Shown: positions 24,308 through 35,199 of the stretch, in pieces
Numbering within the stretch: position 1 is the stretch's first letter
How the letters are laid out: each line of letters opens with the position of its first letter
Notes under the pieces: model-generated
Database searches by the model: none
Seen by the model: the letters and a program-made list of their open reading frames with translations, nothing else
Told to the model about the DNA's origin: nothing
Assembly (NCBI GenBank): GCA_031472005.1
Contig: PZJY01000005.1
Span: 2,542,001 to 2,606,000, forward strand
Direction of reading: 5' to 3'
Origin: Tetracladium setigerum
Taxonomy: Eukaryota; Ascomycota; Leotiomycetes; Helotiales
DNA length: 64,000 bases
Program-made: the position numbers and the translations under genes

Positions 24308-25494
24308 GGGATGAGAAAACGGGGAGGGTTTGGAGATGACGAAGGAAATATCTGGTGGGGTGTGTGGATGGATGGATATTTACCGTAATGATTGATGAGG
24401 AGTTGGTTGTTGGGGCGTGAAAGATATAGACGGACCCACTTCAACACCTGTAGATACCTAGTTATAATGATGAACGAGAAGAGATTTCTACTATAGAAAT
24501 ATGAGGTTGGGGATTTTTTAATCGAGAGGGCGTGGGTTAGATCGCAATGATTGTAGATACCTACACAGAACCACGGTATCAAACCAGTCCGTTACTTAAG
24601 GAAATGTGGAAACCGGTTATGTCTGGAAACAAGACAATAAGGAACCCTAGTACGGAAACCATAATGCCATCACGTCAACCTCCGGTACTCTTTGGCATGC
24701 TTGGTACACCGTTGAGCAGAAGCAGTGGGATAGCGGGCCTATAATAGATGGCATTATATGCGTGCCTGGCGCTTCGCTCACTGCACTGGCCCGGCCCGGA
24801 GCCAGCACAACAGAAGTGTGGTGCAAGGCAAATTGGGACCAGAACTTCTTTCATCATTTCTCGTATGCCGCGTACTATTCTTTAAAACTGATATACTATT
24901 GAGAAGTTGTTCTTGTGCATATCATTGAAGGTCTGATCATCAGAGGTATGCAAAATCGTGGTTAGACAGTCTGAAGTAAACCTATCGCAAAAGAAAAACA
25001 ATAAAGTTAAGAACAAAGCTTATTTATTAGCATCTAAGAGGAAATACATGACTTTATTATAATATAGCTAGACCTCTTATCTCTTAGTAATTAGTAGTTT
25101 TCTTCTTTCTTTCGCAATAAGCCTATAAATCAAAGAATTACTTTTATATTACTTTATAAATGACTATATTTCTCTGTCGTGACTACTGATATCACGTAAT
25201 TGTGCCATTTCAAACCCTCTTATTTCTAGACCTATAGGGTACGAATCACTCCTACACGTACTCCCATATATCTCTGTTCCTGTGACTCGGCCCTGCGTCG
25301 TTACATTAAAGATATTTAACTTAAATCAAGCCTGTCTCCCTCTATCGAAACAAGTACTTGACAACTAATTGATTATAAACAATATTTAGATTAATCGGCT
25401 TATCTACCCCTCGTAACTTCGCATGCAGCCATATATTGATTCTACTGATTGGCACTAGTCACCAGCCATCGTCAACCGTCACAAACCCTCGCTC
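24308..25494. other. AT-rich intergenic stretch, possibly a RIP-degraded repeat
   Basis: From about 24880 to 25450 the sequence is markedly AT-rich with many TA steps and no coding capacity. This is the look of a repeat mutated by RIP in ascomycetes, but no transposon protein or terminal repeat remains visible. The first 500 bases are ordinary 3' flank of the sirtuin. Confidence 0.4.
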
Positions 25495-26808
25495 TTATAT
25501 GCTAGTGTTTTGAAACACCCGTTCAACACTAGCTACACTGACATTGGGCCTAGATTTCGCCTCAATCGAGACCAGTGATGGTGCACCAAGCCGGAAGTAG
25601 TTTTCACCATGTTCTACCTTCCAACCCTCCCAGAGATCCCAAATTCTCTGCCAAATTGGGTCTTCTGAATTTGGCATACGCTTTGCACAATCGACAGAGA
25701 AAGAGTCGTCGGTGACAAATTGCGCGACAATAGGTTGAAAATTATACCACCGATCTATTTAAATAATTAGTATAAGCTATAACACCATCGGTGACATTGC
25801 TTACCATAAGTCTGAGGTCCCATCGTAATATCCCCCTGGACCCCTTGTCTAGTCCCGTAACGGGAAGTGAATTGACACACGCATAAAACACGTTCGCCAA
25901 CAGTTAGTCTTTTTGGCGCCACAAGTTTGGCTGCTGCCATGGGAAATCCGAGCACCGTAATGCCATCGAACTCGTCTGTATATGCAGCAACCTTGACCCA
26001 ATCTTGCGTTACTGATACAACTATACCACCCTGGCCGTCTCCGTATTTGAGATGATTGATCAACATTGACAGGGTGTATATTTGATTATTGTTCCACAGA
26101 CTTTGAGTACGTCCCCCTATATCTAGTTAGAACAAACTATTGGAGCAAAGATTCGTGCCTACCTGGAGCCATCGATTCCAGTATATCAACCTTTTCAACT
26201 GAGATGACTAGTCCACCGGGATTTCCAGCACGAGTGTCCTGAGCATAAAAGCTTCTATCCGCGATCTTGATAGCTTCAGCCAGGTGTTCACTGCGAATAG
26301 CATCAAGGGGGCCGTCTTTCGACGTGATTTCCTGGTCAAAGTCCTTGAACTCTATTGTGGCATTTGTTCCGTTGTTGGTAACATAAACCCCTTTCCTAAT
26401 CGAGTCGTTGTGGTTTTTAAACGCAATCGTCTGCCATCCATTATACCCGTCAAACTTATAGTTTGCACCCCTCTTAATTTCTATCCATGGTCCAGAAGAA
26501 ATGCAGGCGGTCGTGGTTACTGGAGAATTGTTGTAAACGGTAAATGATCCTGGGGGAGGGGCCTCTCTGTCAACATTAAGTTGTTTGTCGAATCCGTAGA
26601 AGGTTACGGTGGCGGGATAGCCTCTATTGACCCAAAGTTCAGATTGTCTATTGCCCGACTTAATGATAACGTTCTCCCATCCGTTGCGTTCCCAGGATTG
26701 TGTTGCGCCAGGCTGAATGATATACCAGTCGCCCGAAGCCCGTGAGTTTTCTGAAACTTGGCATTGTACAGCTTCGGTCGAGCTGTTTACCAGAATGATC
26801 CTCCCCAT
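25495..26808 (-). CDS. Uncharacterised protein with two tandem beta-rich (lectin-like) domains and a separate C-terminal domain
   Basis: Exons 26808-26163, 26116-25805 and 25754-25495 (minus) give 405 residues; all phases fit. Residues about 1-80 and 87-160 are diverged copies of one domain. Each begins with a beta strand (IILVNSS / FTVYNNS), has a W..I..GA..... pattern, then NGWENVIIK / NGWQTIAFK, and ends with ATVTFYGFD / ATIEFKDFD. The spacing suggests a small beta-sandwich, perhaps carbohydrate-binding, but I do not recognise a named family. A third domain (about 165-405) has AEAIKIADRSFYAQD and GGIVVSVTQDWVKVAAYTDE and no known active site. No signal peptide is seen, so it is likely intracellular. 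It lies between AT-rich, repeat-bearing flanks. Confidence 0.7.
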
Positions 26809-28134
26809 CTACGAATAGTTAGAATAACGCCAGGGTTTTAGGCAATAGTGGATACTCACTGTGGAAGAGAGAGAAAAAGTAAGTTGTACAATGTGTCTTC
26901 GAGGAAGTTAGAAAGTTACCATTCTCAAACTAACAGACTTTTGCGTTTGTACAATACCATATACTTGTATTCTCCTCCCTAGTTTTCTAAGAGGGGCTGA
27001 GCCTAAGCCACCCGACAGCTTACTTCAATGCTCCATTGTCACACCACTCAAGATCCTTGCATTTTCTCAGCTCTAAACTGAAATTCCTTCTTCGTCTCAA
27101 CTCTATATTCCGCTCTTTTATGGCCTGGTCGAGATCGCGCCTCAAGAGGGGTGATAGAACGGAGAGGCTGCGGGTGATTGGCTGCGCGAGGGCTTGCTTC
27201 GAACGTGATCATGGGTCACGTGGGAGTATGAGGCTGGGAGAACCCTGGTATTGGAAGCCGAGTAGCTGCCCAGGACGGACCACTCCACTATAACTGGCAA
27301 GGGTGATCAATCATTTGAATCACTAGAATCATGAAGTAATTCAAGTGATTCAAGTGATTCAAGTGATTCACGCACACGAAGGTTCTATATAAGATGGGGT
27401 AACTTTCATCCTAGACTGATATAGTCCTGATGCATGGTCGTGTGAGCCAATAGTCACGTGAACTGATATTTTCATGCAGTGATGGCCATCATTGTAACAG
27501 CACAAATACGTGATATCAGTGGTCACAATAGATGAGTATAGATACCGTGAATCATAAGCCAGTTGTAAAAGAAAGAAGAAAACTATAATCACTAGAAGAT
27601 AGAGAGTCTGGTTATATACAAGTCCATAGCAGGCCCGATGTCCATCCGGGACTAGCTCCCATGGCTAGTCTTAGCAGGTCACCTTAGTGGTGAGTCTGTA
27701 GCTAGACCGATACTGTCCTGATGTCTCGATGAGTTGATGGCTCGATGTACTGATGGCCATCACAACCATGACTTCATACCATTTTTCTTACATATAAGAA
27801 TTCTACACTACAAAGAAAAAAAAAGTAAAACTTGAGTTCATAGCAAGAAGATAGTACGAATAACCATTTTTAACCCTGAAAATAACCATTAAAAATAGTC
27901 ATCCTGCTCCCGTAAGGTTGAGCGGAAGTACGATTTCGGCGATATATTGATCTGAAACGGCTATGTTGGGGAACTTCAATATTTTACTATTAGGCACGTC
28001 TCACCCATCGATACTGTTAAAAGCGGAAATTCCCACAGCATACTGAGGAAAAAAGACTGATGAATATTGAGAATGTTCCCGATAGCAATTACAGCTTGCT
28101 AGTCTATCAGAAAAATTGTACAAATTCAAGCCTC
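26809..28134. other. Repeat-bearing intergenic region
   Basis: No gene is seen. A nine-base tandem repeat at 27341-27370 faces an inverted copy just upstream. Two related degenerate segments (about 27415-27500 and 27705-27775) share a GTCCTGATG word and a TGATGGCCATCA word. An AT-rich 3' part (27780-28130) leads to the end of the decarboxylase gene. It may be a decayed mobile element, but nothing diagnostic remains. Confidence 0.4.
27315..27373. repeat. Nine-base tandem repeat with inverted flank
   Basis: TCAAGTGAT is repeated about 3.3 times at 27341-27370. TTGAATCACT at 27315-27324 is the inverse complement of AGTGATTCAA within the repeat, so the strand can fold into a hairpin. Confidence 0.7.
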
Positions 28135-29273
28135 TCACGCCTCGCTATCCTTAAACTGTCCTAACTTAAGCAATTTCTTCGCATTATCCCGACCAATCTT
28201 CTTCTTATCGACGTTGTTGATCTTTAAATCGTCGTACCAATTGCACGCATCCGCAAAGTTCTCAAAAGGGTAGTCGATTGAGAAGAGAATACGGTCGGAG
28301 CTGACCTCGCCCAGACAGAACTGCAGAGTAGAGGTGGAGAAGTGACCACTGGTCGTGATCCACAGGTTCCTCTCAAAGTAGTCCCGGATGGTGAGCTTGC
28401 AGTCCAGACCGAGGGGCTTCTTGATATCCTCAAACCAGTGGTTGATGCGCCACATGTCAAATGGGATATGCTCGCCTAGATGGCCCAAGATGACCTGCAG
28501 CTTAGGGTGGCGGTCGAACACGCCGTTGGTTACCATACCTAAGGCATGAAGACTGACGCCCTGAGCAAAACTCAGAGGGGGGCCGATGAGCCACTTGCGC
28601 TTTGCCCAGAGTTTGTCGTAGATTGTGCCTGTGGGGTTTCGGGGGTGTAGGTAAAATGGAACGTCGAGCTCTGTCACGGTAGACCAGAAGACGTCCCACT
28701 CTGGTCCGTCGTAGAAGATCATGTCGTCGCCATCGGCACCTGCTCGTTGGGTATCGTTGACTAGAGCACCCAGAAAGCCATACCGAGTAACCACTCGCCT
28801 TAGCTCTGTAGCAGCTTCTTGTGGGTCGTGCATTGAAAGAGTACTGTTGAAATGTCAGTTTGGAGCCATAAACGAGAAACATATGGACCTCTAGAATTTC
28901 ATCCTGGGGATCCTTACGCGAAAGCACCTAGACGGTCGGGAAGACCTTTTATCTGCTCGGCAATATGGTCATTAACTTCTGTAGCCAGAGCCTGTGCCTC
29001 CTTGGGGTCGAAGAGATCTTGCACACCAGGCGCGGTGTAACTGAGAACAGTATATCCCTGGGATCACTTAATTAGCTACTTATCAGGGCCACAAATATTA
29101 GTTGAACGTACAACACCATGCTCGTCCATATACTTGATTCTCTGGCCAGTGATATCCTGGATCTCAGCGGCATGCTTCTCAGCGTCCACCGCGAAGAGAC
29201 TAGCCCACCATCGAGTCTTCTCATGGAATCTGGGCAAGTTGAATGCCTCCTCAAGAGCGACCTTTCCCTTCAT
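28135..29273 (-). CDS. 2,3-dihydroxybenzoate decarboxylase (amidohydrolase-type)
   Basis: Exons 29273-29112, 29057-28918 and 28843-28135 (minus) give 336 residues, the normal length. The enzyme converts 2,3-dihydroxybenzoate to catechol and CO2; related fungal enzymes also act reversibly on salicylate-like acids. The start MKGKVALEEAF carries the E-x-E-like metal-site motif of the ACMSD/amidohydrolase-2 family. GALVNDTQRAGADGDD, YDGPEWDVFW, DVPFYLHPRNPTG, LGHLGEHIPFDMWRINHW and ILFSIDYPFE cover the remaining active-site blocks, including the HPRNP and GHLGE histidines and the SIDYP aspartate. It faces the NTF2-like gene across a 555-base shared promoter and opens the aromatic cluster. No frameshift is needed. 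Confidence 0.93.
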
Positions 29274-29828
29274 TGTTGCGGTACTATGGTTGGTTCTGGG
29301 AATTTTAATAAATGGAAATGATGTTATATGGAAAATATCAGGGCCTGCTCTCTCTCGATACCAAACTTTGAACCCTTCTAGTATACTTCTTATAAACTAC
29401 CCAAGGACGGATGTGTGTTGCGGCTGTCCGTATCATTGGTAGGTTTCCCCATACTATGCCCGGGCCGACGGTGCATGGCATGGGGAAGGTCAATCAGCTT
29501 GGACACATTCTAGGTTTTTAGTTGACACATCCAAAGCTAATCCCGCAAGATGTTGGCTGTGCGGCTATGTACCCTGTCGCTGGCCGTCACCTGCATCAAC
29601 AGGAAATCATTTCTGTACACCTCCACCTCCACCTCCAAAGCTAAAATTCAGTGGCCAGGTATTGGGTATAATCATCTCAAGAGACAGGTTGTGTGATCTG
29701 AGTTCCGTGAACATACCTAAGGGCCTATTGATACTTTTCTTTGGAAAAAGAACTCTTGGAGGGCTCTATTGCAACCAGGGATAAACGCACAACATACCAC
29801 TACTACTTCAGAAACGTTAATTGAAACA
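29274..29828. promoter_or_regulatory. Shared divergent promoter, decarboxylase / NTF2-like gene
   Basis: 555 bases lie between two divergent starts. The arrangement suggests co-regulation by a common regulator, plausibly the cluster's own Zn2Cys6 factor. Several CGG/CCG triplets are present, but I could not define a clear paired site by eye. Confidence 0.4.
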
Positions 29829-30424
29829 ATGTCACATACCTATATGTCCCAGTATCCACAGGGAATTGAGGTCAGCGACGACCTGGTCCAGTTCTTCCGC
29901 GACTTTTATGCGCTATCCGACACACCTGGAGGCAGGACTGGAGCTCACGACCGCTATGTGGACATGTTCACGAGCGATGCCACGTTTATCCTCGCCTCGA
30001 AGAAATCTGTAGGACATGAAGGTATGCACTTAATCTTTCCAAGTGACGTTCTTTCGGCAGCCCTGATCCATGTGTGTAAATTCAGAAATCAGGACGACAC
30101 GGGTGGGAATGTGGGCAAAGGTCGCGTCTCGCCAGCATACGGTACACAAGGTGTTTCCTTTTGGCTCTGGGAGTGAAGAGGTGATGATTTGCGGGAGCGT
30201 TTCTTTTACATTTAAAAGTGGTGGCGGTGCTGAGGTTGATTGGGCGGGGAGAGCGGTGCTCTCCAAGTCAGAGCATGATGGAAAGTATCGCATGACATTT
30301 TACCAGGTCTATTTGGTGAGTTCAAGTCCTTGACTCATTTTTATATTTTGTCGTGTTGTTGTGAGACTGAAATTGACGGACTGTGACTTTGCCTTAGGAC
30401 ACTGGAGCTTATAGCACGTCATAG
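29829..30424 (+). CDS. Small NTF2/SnoaL-like protein
   Basis: Exons 29829-30021, 30086-30315 and 30398-30424 give 149 residues. The order DDLVQFFRDFYALSD, HDRYVDMFTSDATFIL, VGMWAKVASRQHTVHKVFPF and MTFYQVYLDTGAYS matches an NTF2-like (SnoaL) cone fold, whose members bind or isomerise small molecules. The last exon has only nine codons including the stop. An upstream in-frame ATG exists at 29769, but the ATG at 29829 is followed by the conserved-looking start. Its place in the cluster suggests it handles an aromatic intermediate or ring-cleavage product; this is inference only. Confidence 0.72.
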
Positions 30425-31228
30425 ATAGTAAAGGTTGTGTCTTCTCACCCAGTCCTCTATTCCCCCACATCTGATGCCCACGGCCGTGCCTAGCATCAAT
30501 GACTGGCTTAATATGCTTGCGTCGTAAGGAGTCTCTTCCCTAGGGAGGAAGGCCTCTTTGCTTGGTCATAATGTATAACCTTCCAGAACATCATTTGATG
30601 AGTGACCCTGCAATGCATCTAGGAACTCTTATGTAGCCCATCCACAAAGCTGCCCAGCGCCTTGGTAACCCCCTCTGGACTTTCAATACCATGCAAGTGA
30701 CTAACGCGCTGCAAAACTTCGAGATGCCTTTGGTCCTCAGGGCATCCCAAACTATCTCAGATATCAGCTTTCTCAAAAATAGTCCATGTGGCTGGCATAA
30801 AACTTGCTTGTCTTTAATGAAGGTGCTCGTATGCCCAGAACCTTACCCTATCTTAGGCCCGTTGAACAATAGCAACTCTAACCCTTGCGCAGAATCAGGC
30901 ATGGTAACCCCCACCTATCGGCAAGCAATTTCACACGGGGATTAAACCCTTAACCGCAAGCTTAGAACTAACTACTGTCATAGGCTTTCGAATGTCGGAT
31001 CAAACCGGCGATTGAGACTGCAATTCGCCTCACTCTCGAGTAGCCACTGGTATGGATCCCACATCCCTAGTTCTAGTCTGTCCCACCTGTTTCCTGCTCG
31101 GTATAAGAACAATATCTTCCCGAGAGATATGAGGCTCTTGAAAATGCGGTCATAAAAGACCTTGGGCGACAGTACAGGATAACTGAAAAGCAACATCTCT
31201 ACATGTAATCGACGAGAAAGGATTTAGT
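30425..31228. other. Intergenic with possible decayed coding fragments
   Basis: No intact gene is seen. Coding-like stretches on the minus strand are described in a separate entry. The 3' part is the promoter of the CoA-transferase gene. Confidence 0.4.
30619..31196 (-). pseudogene. Possible remnant of an unidentified gene
   Basis: Two minus-strand stretches have coding-like composition but do not join. About 31196-30978 reads YRAGNRWDRLELGMWDPYQW and continues to RRFDPTFESL before a stop. About 30753-30619 reads CPEDQRHLEVLQRVSHLHGI, then GVTKALGSFVDGLHKSS and a stop. Between them the frames are interrupted by stops. It could be a relic of another cluster gene, or chance. I could not assign a family. 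Confidence 0.25.
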
Positions 31229-33115
31229 ATGAATTTACCGATATATAGCTCTATAGCGGAGAGCTCCCGCATCCTTGACCTCGTGCTCAATCTCGTCGAC
31301 GATATTGCGCTCCCAGCTCAGGCGGTGGCTCAGAGAGTGAACGTTGACTTTACCAGTACTCGAGATGCACCATACTTTCCCATCCCGTTCAAAGAGACTG
31401 AAGTCACGGCGGCTTTGAAGGCAATTGAAGGAAGTTTGGCTGCAGTCTTAGCCAGCACGAAGGACAAGGCTCCAAAGCCCAGGCGTATTCAAGTAGATTT
31501 AGAGAAGACGACGGCCTTCCTGTTCCAAGCATACCTGGCTCGGGTGGGCGGCCTCGGGAAGCTTGACAAGAACGTCCGATCTCTCTTAAAAGGTTTGCTG
31601 ATCTTGGGCATTGAAGGGTTATGACCAAGTTGCTGATCGGAAAGCAGATACGGACTTGTTACAGGCACAATCAGACCCGTACCGTCGCATGTCTGCTAAC
31701 CTGTATCGCACCGCTGATCCGGGGAATATTACCATATCCATGGCTCTCTGGAAGCTTCGACAACCTTACAGATGATTGGCCTGCCTTCCCATGCGCCCGA
31801 GCTCCAGACGCACGAGGATATTGTGGCAGTCATTGAGCCGGCCGTGGAGAAGTTTACGATTGCTGAGCTGGAGGTGATTAATGCAAAGCACCGCCAGGCT
31901 GGTGTGAAGGCTTTCAAGCACGAGGAATTCATCCAAACACCTCATGTACGATAAGTCGCAAACTTAGGGTTCACGAATATTCAATCGCTGACATGTTGTG
32001 ACAGGGCAGAACAAATCTAAGTCTCCCACCATGGGCCGTTCAGAGTTTGGAAGCAACAACACCAGCAACTCCTCTCCCCATATCTGGTGATAACAGGCCC
32101 CTCTCTGGTATCAAAGTTCTCGAGCTCTGCCGCATTATCGCTGGCCCGACAATCTGTAGGATACTGGGCGAGTACGGTGCAGACGTGCTGAAGATCACCA
32201 GCCCAAACTTGAGTGATGTCCCTTTCTTCCAGGTCGATGGCAACATGGGAAAACGCGCAACGGACCTTGACCTCAAGAATAAATCTGGCCGGAAAGCATT
32301 CGAGGTGCTGCTTGCTGATGTGGACGTGGTTGTGGACGGCTACCGCCCCGGAGCCCTCGAGAAGCTAGGTTATGGGCCCCAGGCACTGTCTGAGTTGGCT
32401 GTCAAGAGGGGCAAGGGAATCGTCTATGTCAATGAAAATTGTTTTGGATATGAGGGAGAATGGGCTCATCGTCCTGGATGGCAGCAGATTGCGGATTGTG
32501 TATGTGCCTTACACTTAACTTTTGCGGGAGAAATATGAGGGTCTGATTTGATTTTAGGTCACAGGTGTCGCATGGGAACAAGGCCGCTTCATGGGTTTGA
32601 ATGAGCCCGTGGTGCCTCCATTCCCGATTTCTGACTACGGCACCGGCTGCATGGGAGCCATCACAGCGATGGCTGGTCTCTATCACCGCGCTACGCGAGG
32701 CGGTTCCTGGCATGGAAAAGTTTCTCTTTTGCAATACGATCTTTTACTTTTCAAGGCTGGGCTCTTGCCTGAGGAGGTCCAGCAAAAACTGAGAGAAACA
32801 GCTGGCGAGGAATTCATGAGTCTCAGACATAACCACAGCGTGGATCATATCTCTGGCACGGCACTGCGCCAGATGAGAAAGAACTTTCCCGAATTTGTCG
32901 ACCATCGCAAGTATCTTGACCATTGGTACTCGGATGGCTACAAGAATGATGTATCGGCCGTTTTACCAGTGGTGAGAATCGAAGGGCTCGACATTAGCTT
33001 CAAGAGGGCGAGCAGGCCAAATGGTGCAGACCAGGCCTCGTGGGACTTTGACAGTAATCTAGACCGCAAGAAGGAGGCCCATGCCATTAACAGGACCAAT
33101 GGTCATTATGAATAA
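31229..33115 (+). CDS. CoA-transferase family III (CaiB/BaiF-type), one-base frameshift
   Basis: Exons 31229-31592, 31645-31945, 32005-32499 and 32558-33115 give about 572 residues. Family III enzymes exchange CoA between carboxylic acids. The second half shows SGIKVLELCRIIAGPTICRI, LGEYGADVLKI, DLDLKNKSGR, VDVVVDGYRPGALEKLG and PPFPISDYGTGCMGA, the last containing the family's catalytic Asp. The first half is the typical N-terminal lobe (MSANLYRTADPG, HGSLEASTTLQMIGLP). These two pieces are in different frames; one extra G in the GGGG run at 31721-31724 joins them as DPGEYYHIHG. The C-terminus is acidic and basic without further motifs. Its role in an otherwise oxygenase-based aromatic cluster is unclear. 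Both lobes are present, so the gene is otherwise complete. Confidence 0.88.
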
Positions 33116-33539
33116 ATTTAGATTGTTCTACTACTATGTTGTAACTCGTTTATCTAACTGTGGTATGATGGCTATAGTATTTGCTTGCAATGTCCTATAT
33201 AACTGATACGTCACGTATGGTTTTACGGAAGAGCCAAATCAGAAGGGTCAATCTGAAGTTGTCCTTTCCTACACTTCAACCTTGGGAATCAAGTCTGCGG
33301 CCCGGACTCTGCGGATAATGTACCTTTGCCGCCACAATCTAGATTTTGCGGGGCAAACGACGCCCTGAAGCATATTTTGTGGGGAGCTACCCTCCCAAGA
33401 CAATCGGCGTATATCAGGGCTTGAGATGAACATTGAACAAATCTCGGGCAGAAGATTGACATATTAAACTTTCTGATTCAACTTCAAAATCAACCCCATA
33501 TTCTAAGGCCGTCAATTTCCAATAGTTGTCAACTTCGCA
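33116..33539. promoter_or_regulatory. Promoter region of the catechol dioxygenase
   Basis: 424 bases between the CoA-transferase stop and the dioxygenase ATG. Several CGG/CCG triplets occur around 33298-33335, which could be part of Zn2Cys6-factor sites. No gene is present. Confidence 0.35.
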
Positions 33540-34594
33540 ATGGGTTCCAACACTGAGAATGGCCCGCTGGGCAAGGAGTTCACTCGCATGGTCATCGAGT
33601 CCATGGGGCCCGCCACGAGCCCCCGTTTGAAAGAAGTCATGTCGTCTCTTATTACACACCTTCACGAATTCGCGACCGAAGTCCAACTTACTACGGATGA
33701 GTGGATGATGGGTGTCCAAATGATCAACTGGGCAGGGCAGATGAGCAATGAAAAGCGCAACGAAGGGCAGCTAATGTGCGATATTATCGGTTTAGAATCG
33801 TTAGTAACATCTTCCCCTTTGCTAGCTACAAATTGCCTATAGTTTCTGACTTAGGAGATTTCAGATTAGTTGATGATATCACATACTCAGTCGCGACAAA
33901 GAGCACACAGGGCCTGACAGCATCAGCCATCCTAGGACCTTTCTGGAGAAATGATCACCCAATCCGCCCTAATGGGACAACAATCAGTTTCGACACACCC
34001 AAAGATGCGGAATTGGTTTTCATGCACGGCCGTGTAACAGATGTTCAGACGGGCAAGCCGGTGGCGAACGCAAAGGTTGATATCTGGCAAGCTTCTACCA
34101 ATGGGCTATATGAGCAGCAAGATCCCGACCAGCAAGATCTCAACCTGCGTGGGCAATTTATTACTGACGAAGAGGGTCGCTACTCGCTATACTGTCTGCG
34201 TCCGACGCCTTACCCTGTAAGTCTAACGAACTGCGCCCATTGAGGATAAGACAAGTAGTAGCTAAACATTGTGAATGTAGATCCCAGACGACGGACCGGC
34301 CGGAAAACTCCTCAAGTCAATGGACCGCCACTTCTTCAGACCAGCACATATTCACCTTGTTGTAAGTTCTTTTCCCTACTGCTCATGACTGTAAACTTGA
34401 ATTTTTCGTAGGTCCGCCATGACGGCTACAAGCACTTGACAACCCAGATCTTTGACAAGGATTGCAAATACCTGGGCAACGATACCGTCTTCGCGGTCAA
34501 GGATGATTTGAGCGTAGAGTTCAAGCTGCGGACCGGAGACCCTCAGGCGGGGCTGGAGGTGGAGTATGATATTGCCCTGGCGGCGGCGGCGTGA
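33540..34594 (+). CDS. Intradiol catechol 1,2-dioxygenase
   Basis: Exons 33540-33799, 33865-34216, 34281-34361 and 34412-34594 give 291 residues. It is a non-heme Fe(III) enzyme that opens catechol between the hydroxyls to cis,cis-muconate. The N-terminal helical domain has LKEVMSSLITHLHEFATEV and LVDDITY; the catalytic domain has TASAILGPFWRNDHP and VDIWQASTNGLYEQQDPDQ. Iron ligands by motif are Tyr169 (GLYEQ), Tyr203 (TPYP), His227 and His229 (RPAHIH); Tyr203 to His227 is 24 residues, as in bacterial CatA. The gene is intact in all four exons. It is the step on which the two catechol-forming enzymes of the cluster converge. A hydroxyquinol-type dioxygenase is the main alternative. Confidence 0.93.
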
Positions 34595-35199
34595 GGAAAG
34601 TGTATGATGTGTAGCTATGTAAATGAATTTCCGGGACGGGATTGATAAAAGAGGGATATGGATGGTTTGCATGATACATGGGCCAAAGGATAGCAGAGAA
34701 TACTGAAGGGCCACTGGAGTGTACCCTAATTTGGGATGATGGACCATCTGCTCCCTTGACAGCACTAATTGTTGCGTAATGAATGATTTGGTGAAACTCT
34801 ATGGAGTTTCCGTTAAGGATGGCTGGGATTCTCCCAATGGATCAAGTTTAACTTTAATCTACAAAATACACGCCGTTTGAGAGCCATCTTCGAACAGTTG
34901 AAATGGGTTGCACACGTAATAAATATTAGAAGTCTCGAAATTCTTGCGAGGACAGCCAATATCAGTCGTACCCTGGAGGAAACACAACGTGCCCAATACA
35001 GGAATTAGATCTCTATAGATAACGTTAGCTGCAGCGCCATGACTTGTGGGGTATTGGCGGGGTAAGGGTAGTTAGTGATTTCCAGCGCAGGATTGTCCCC
35101 ACTAAGTTTAGCCGCCCCCTACCCTTAAATGGGATCAACGACCGCTCTCGACAAGACTACAAATCGCAACATTATTCGTGATATGTTTTAATTCAAAAT
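34595..35199. other. Intergenic, promoter of the cluster regulator
   Basis: 605 bases between the dioxygenase stop and the Zn2Cys6 start. It is GC-poor with no recognisable element. Confidence 0.35.

Noticed and set aside
24880..25450. Transposon relic
   Set aside because: The base composition fits a RIP-mutated repeat, but I see no terminal repeats, target duplication or residual protein, so it is not called as a mobile element.
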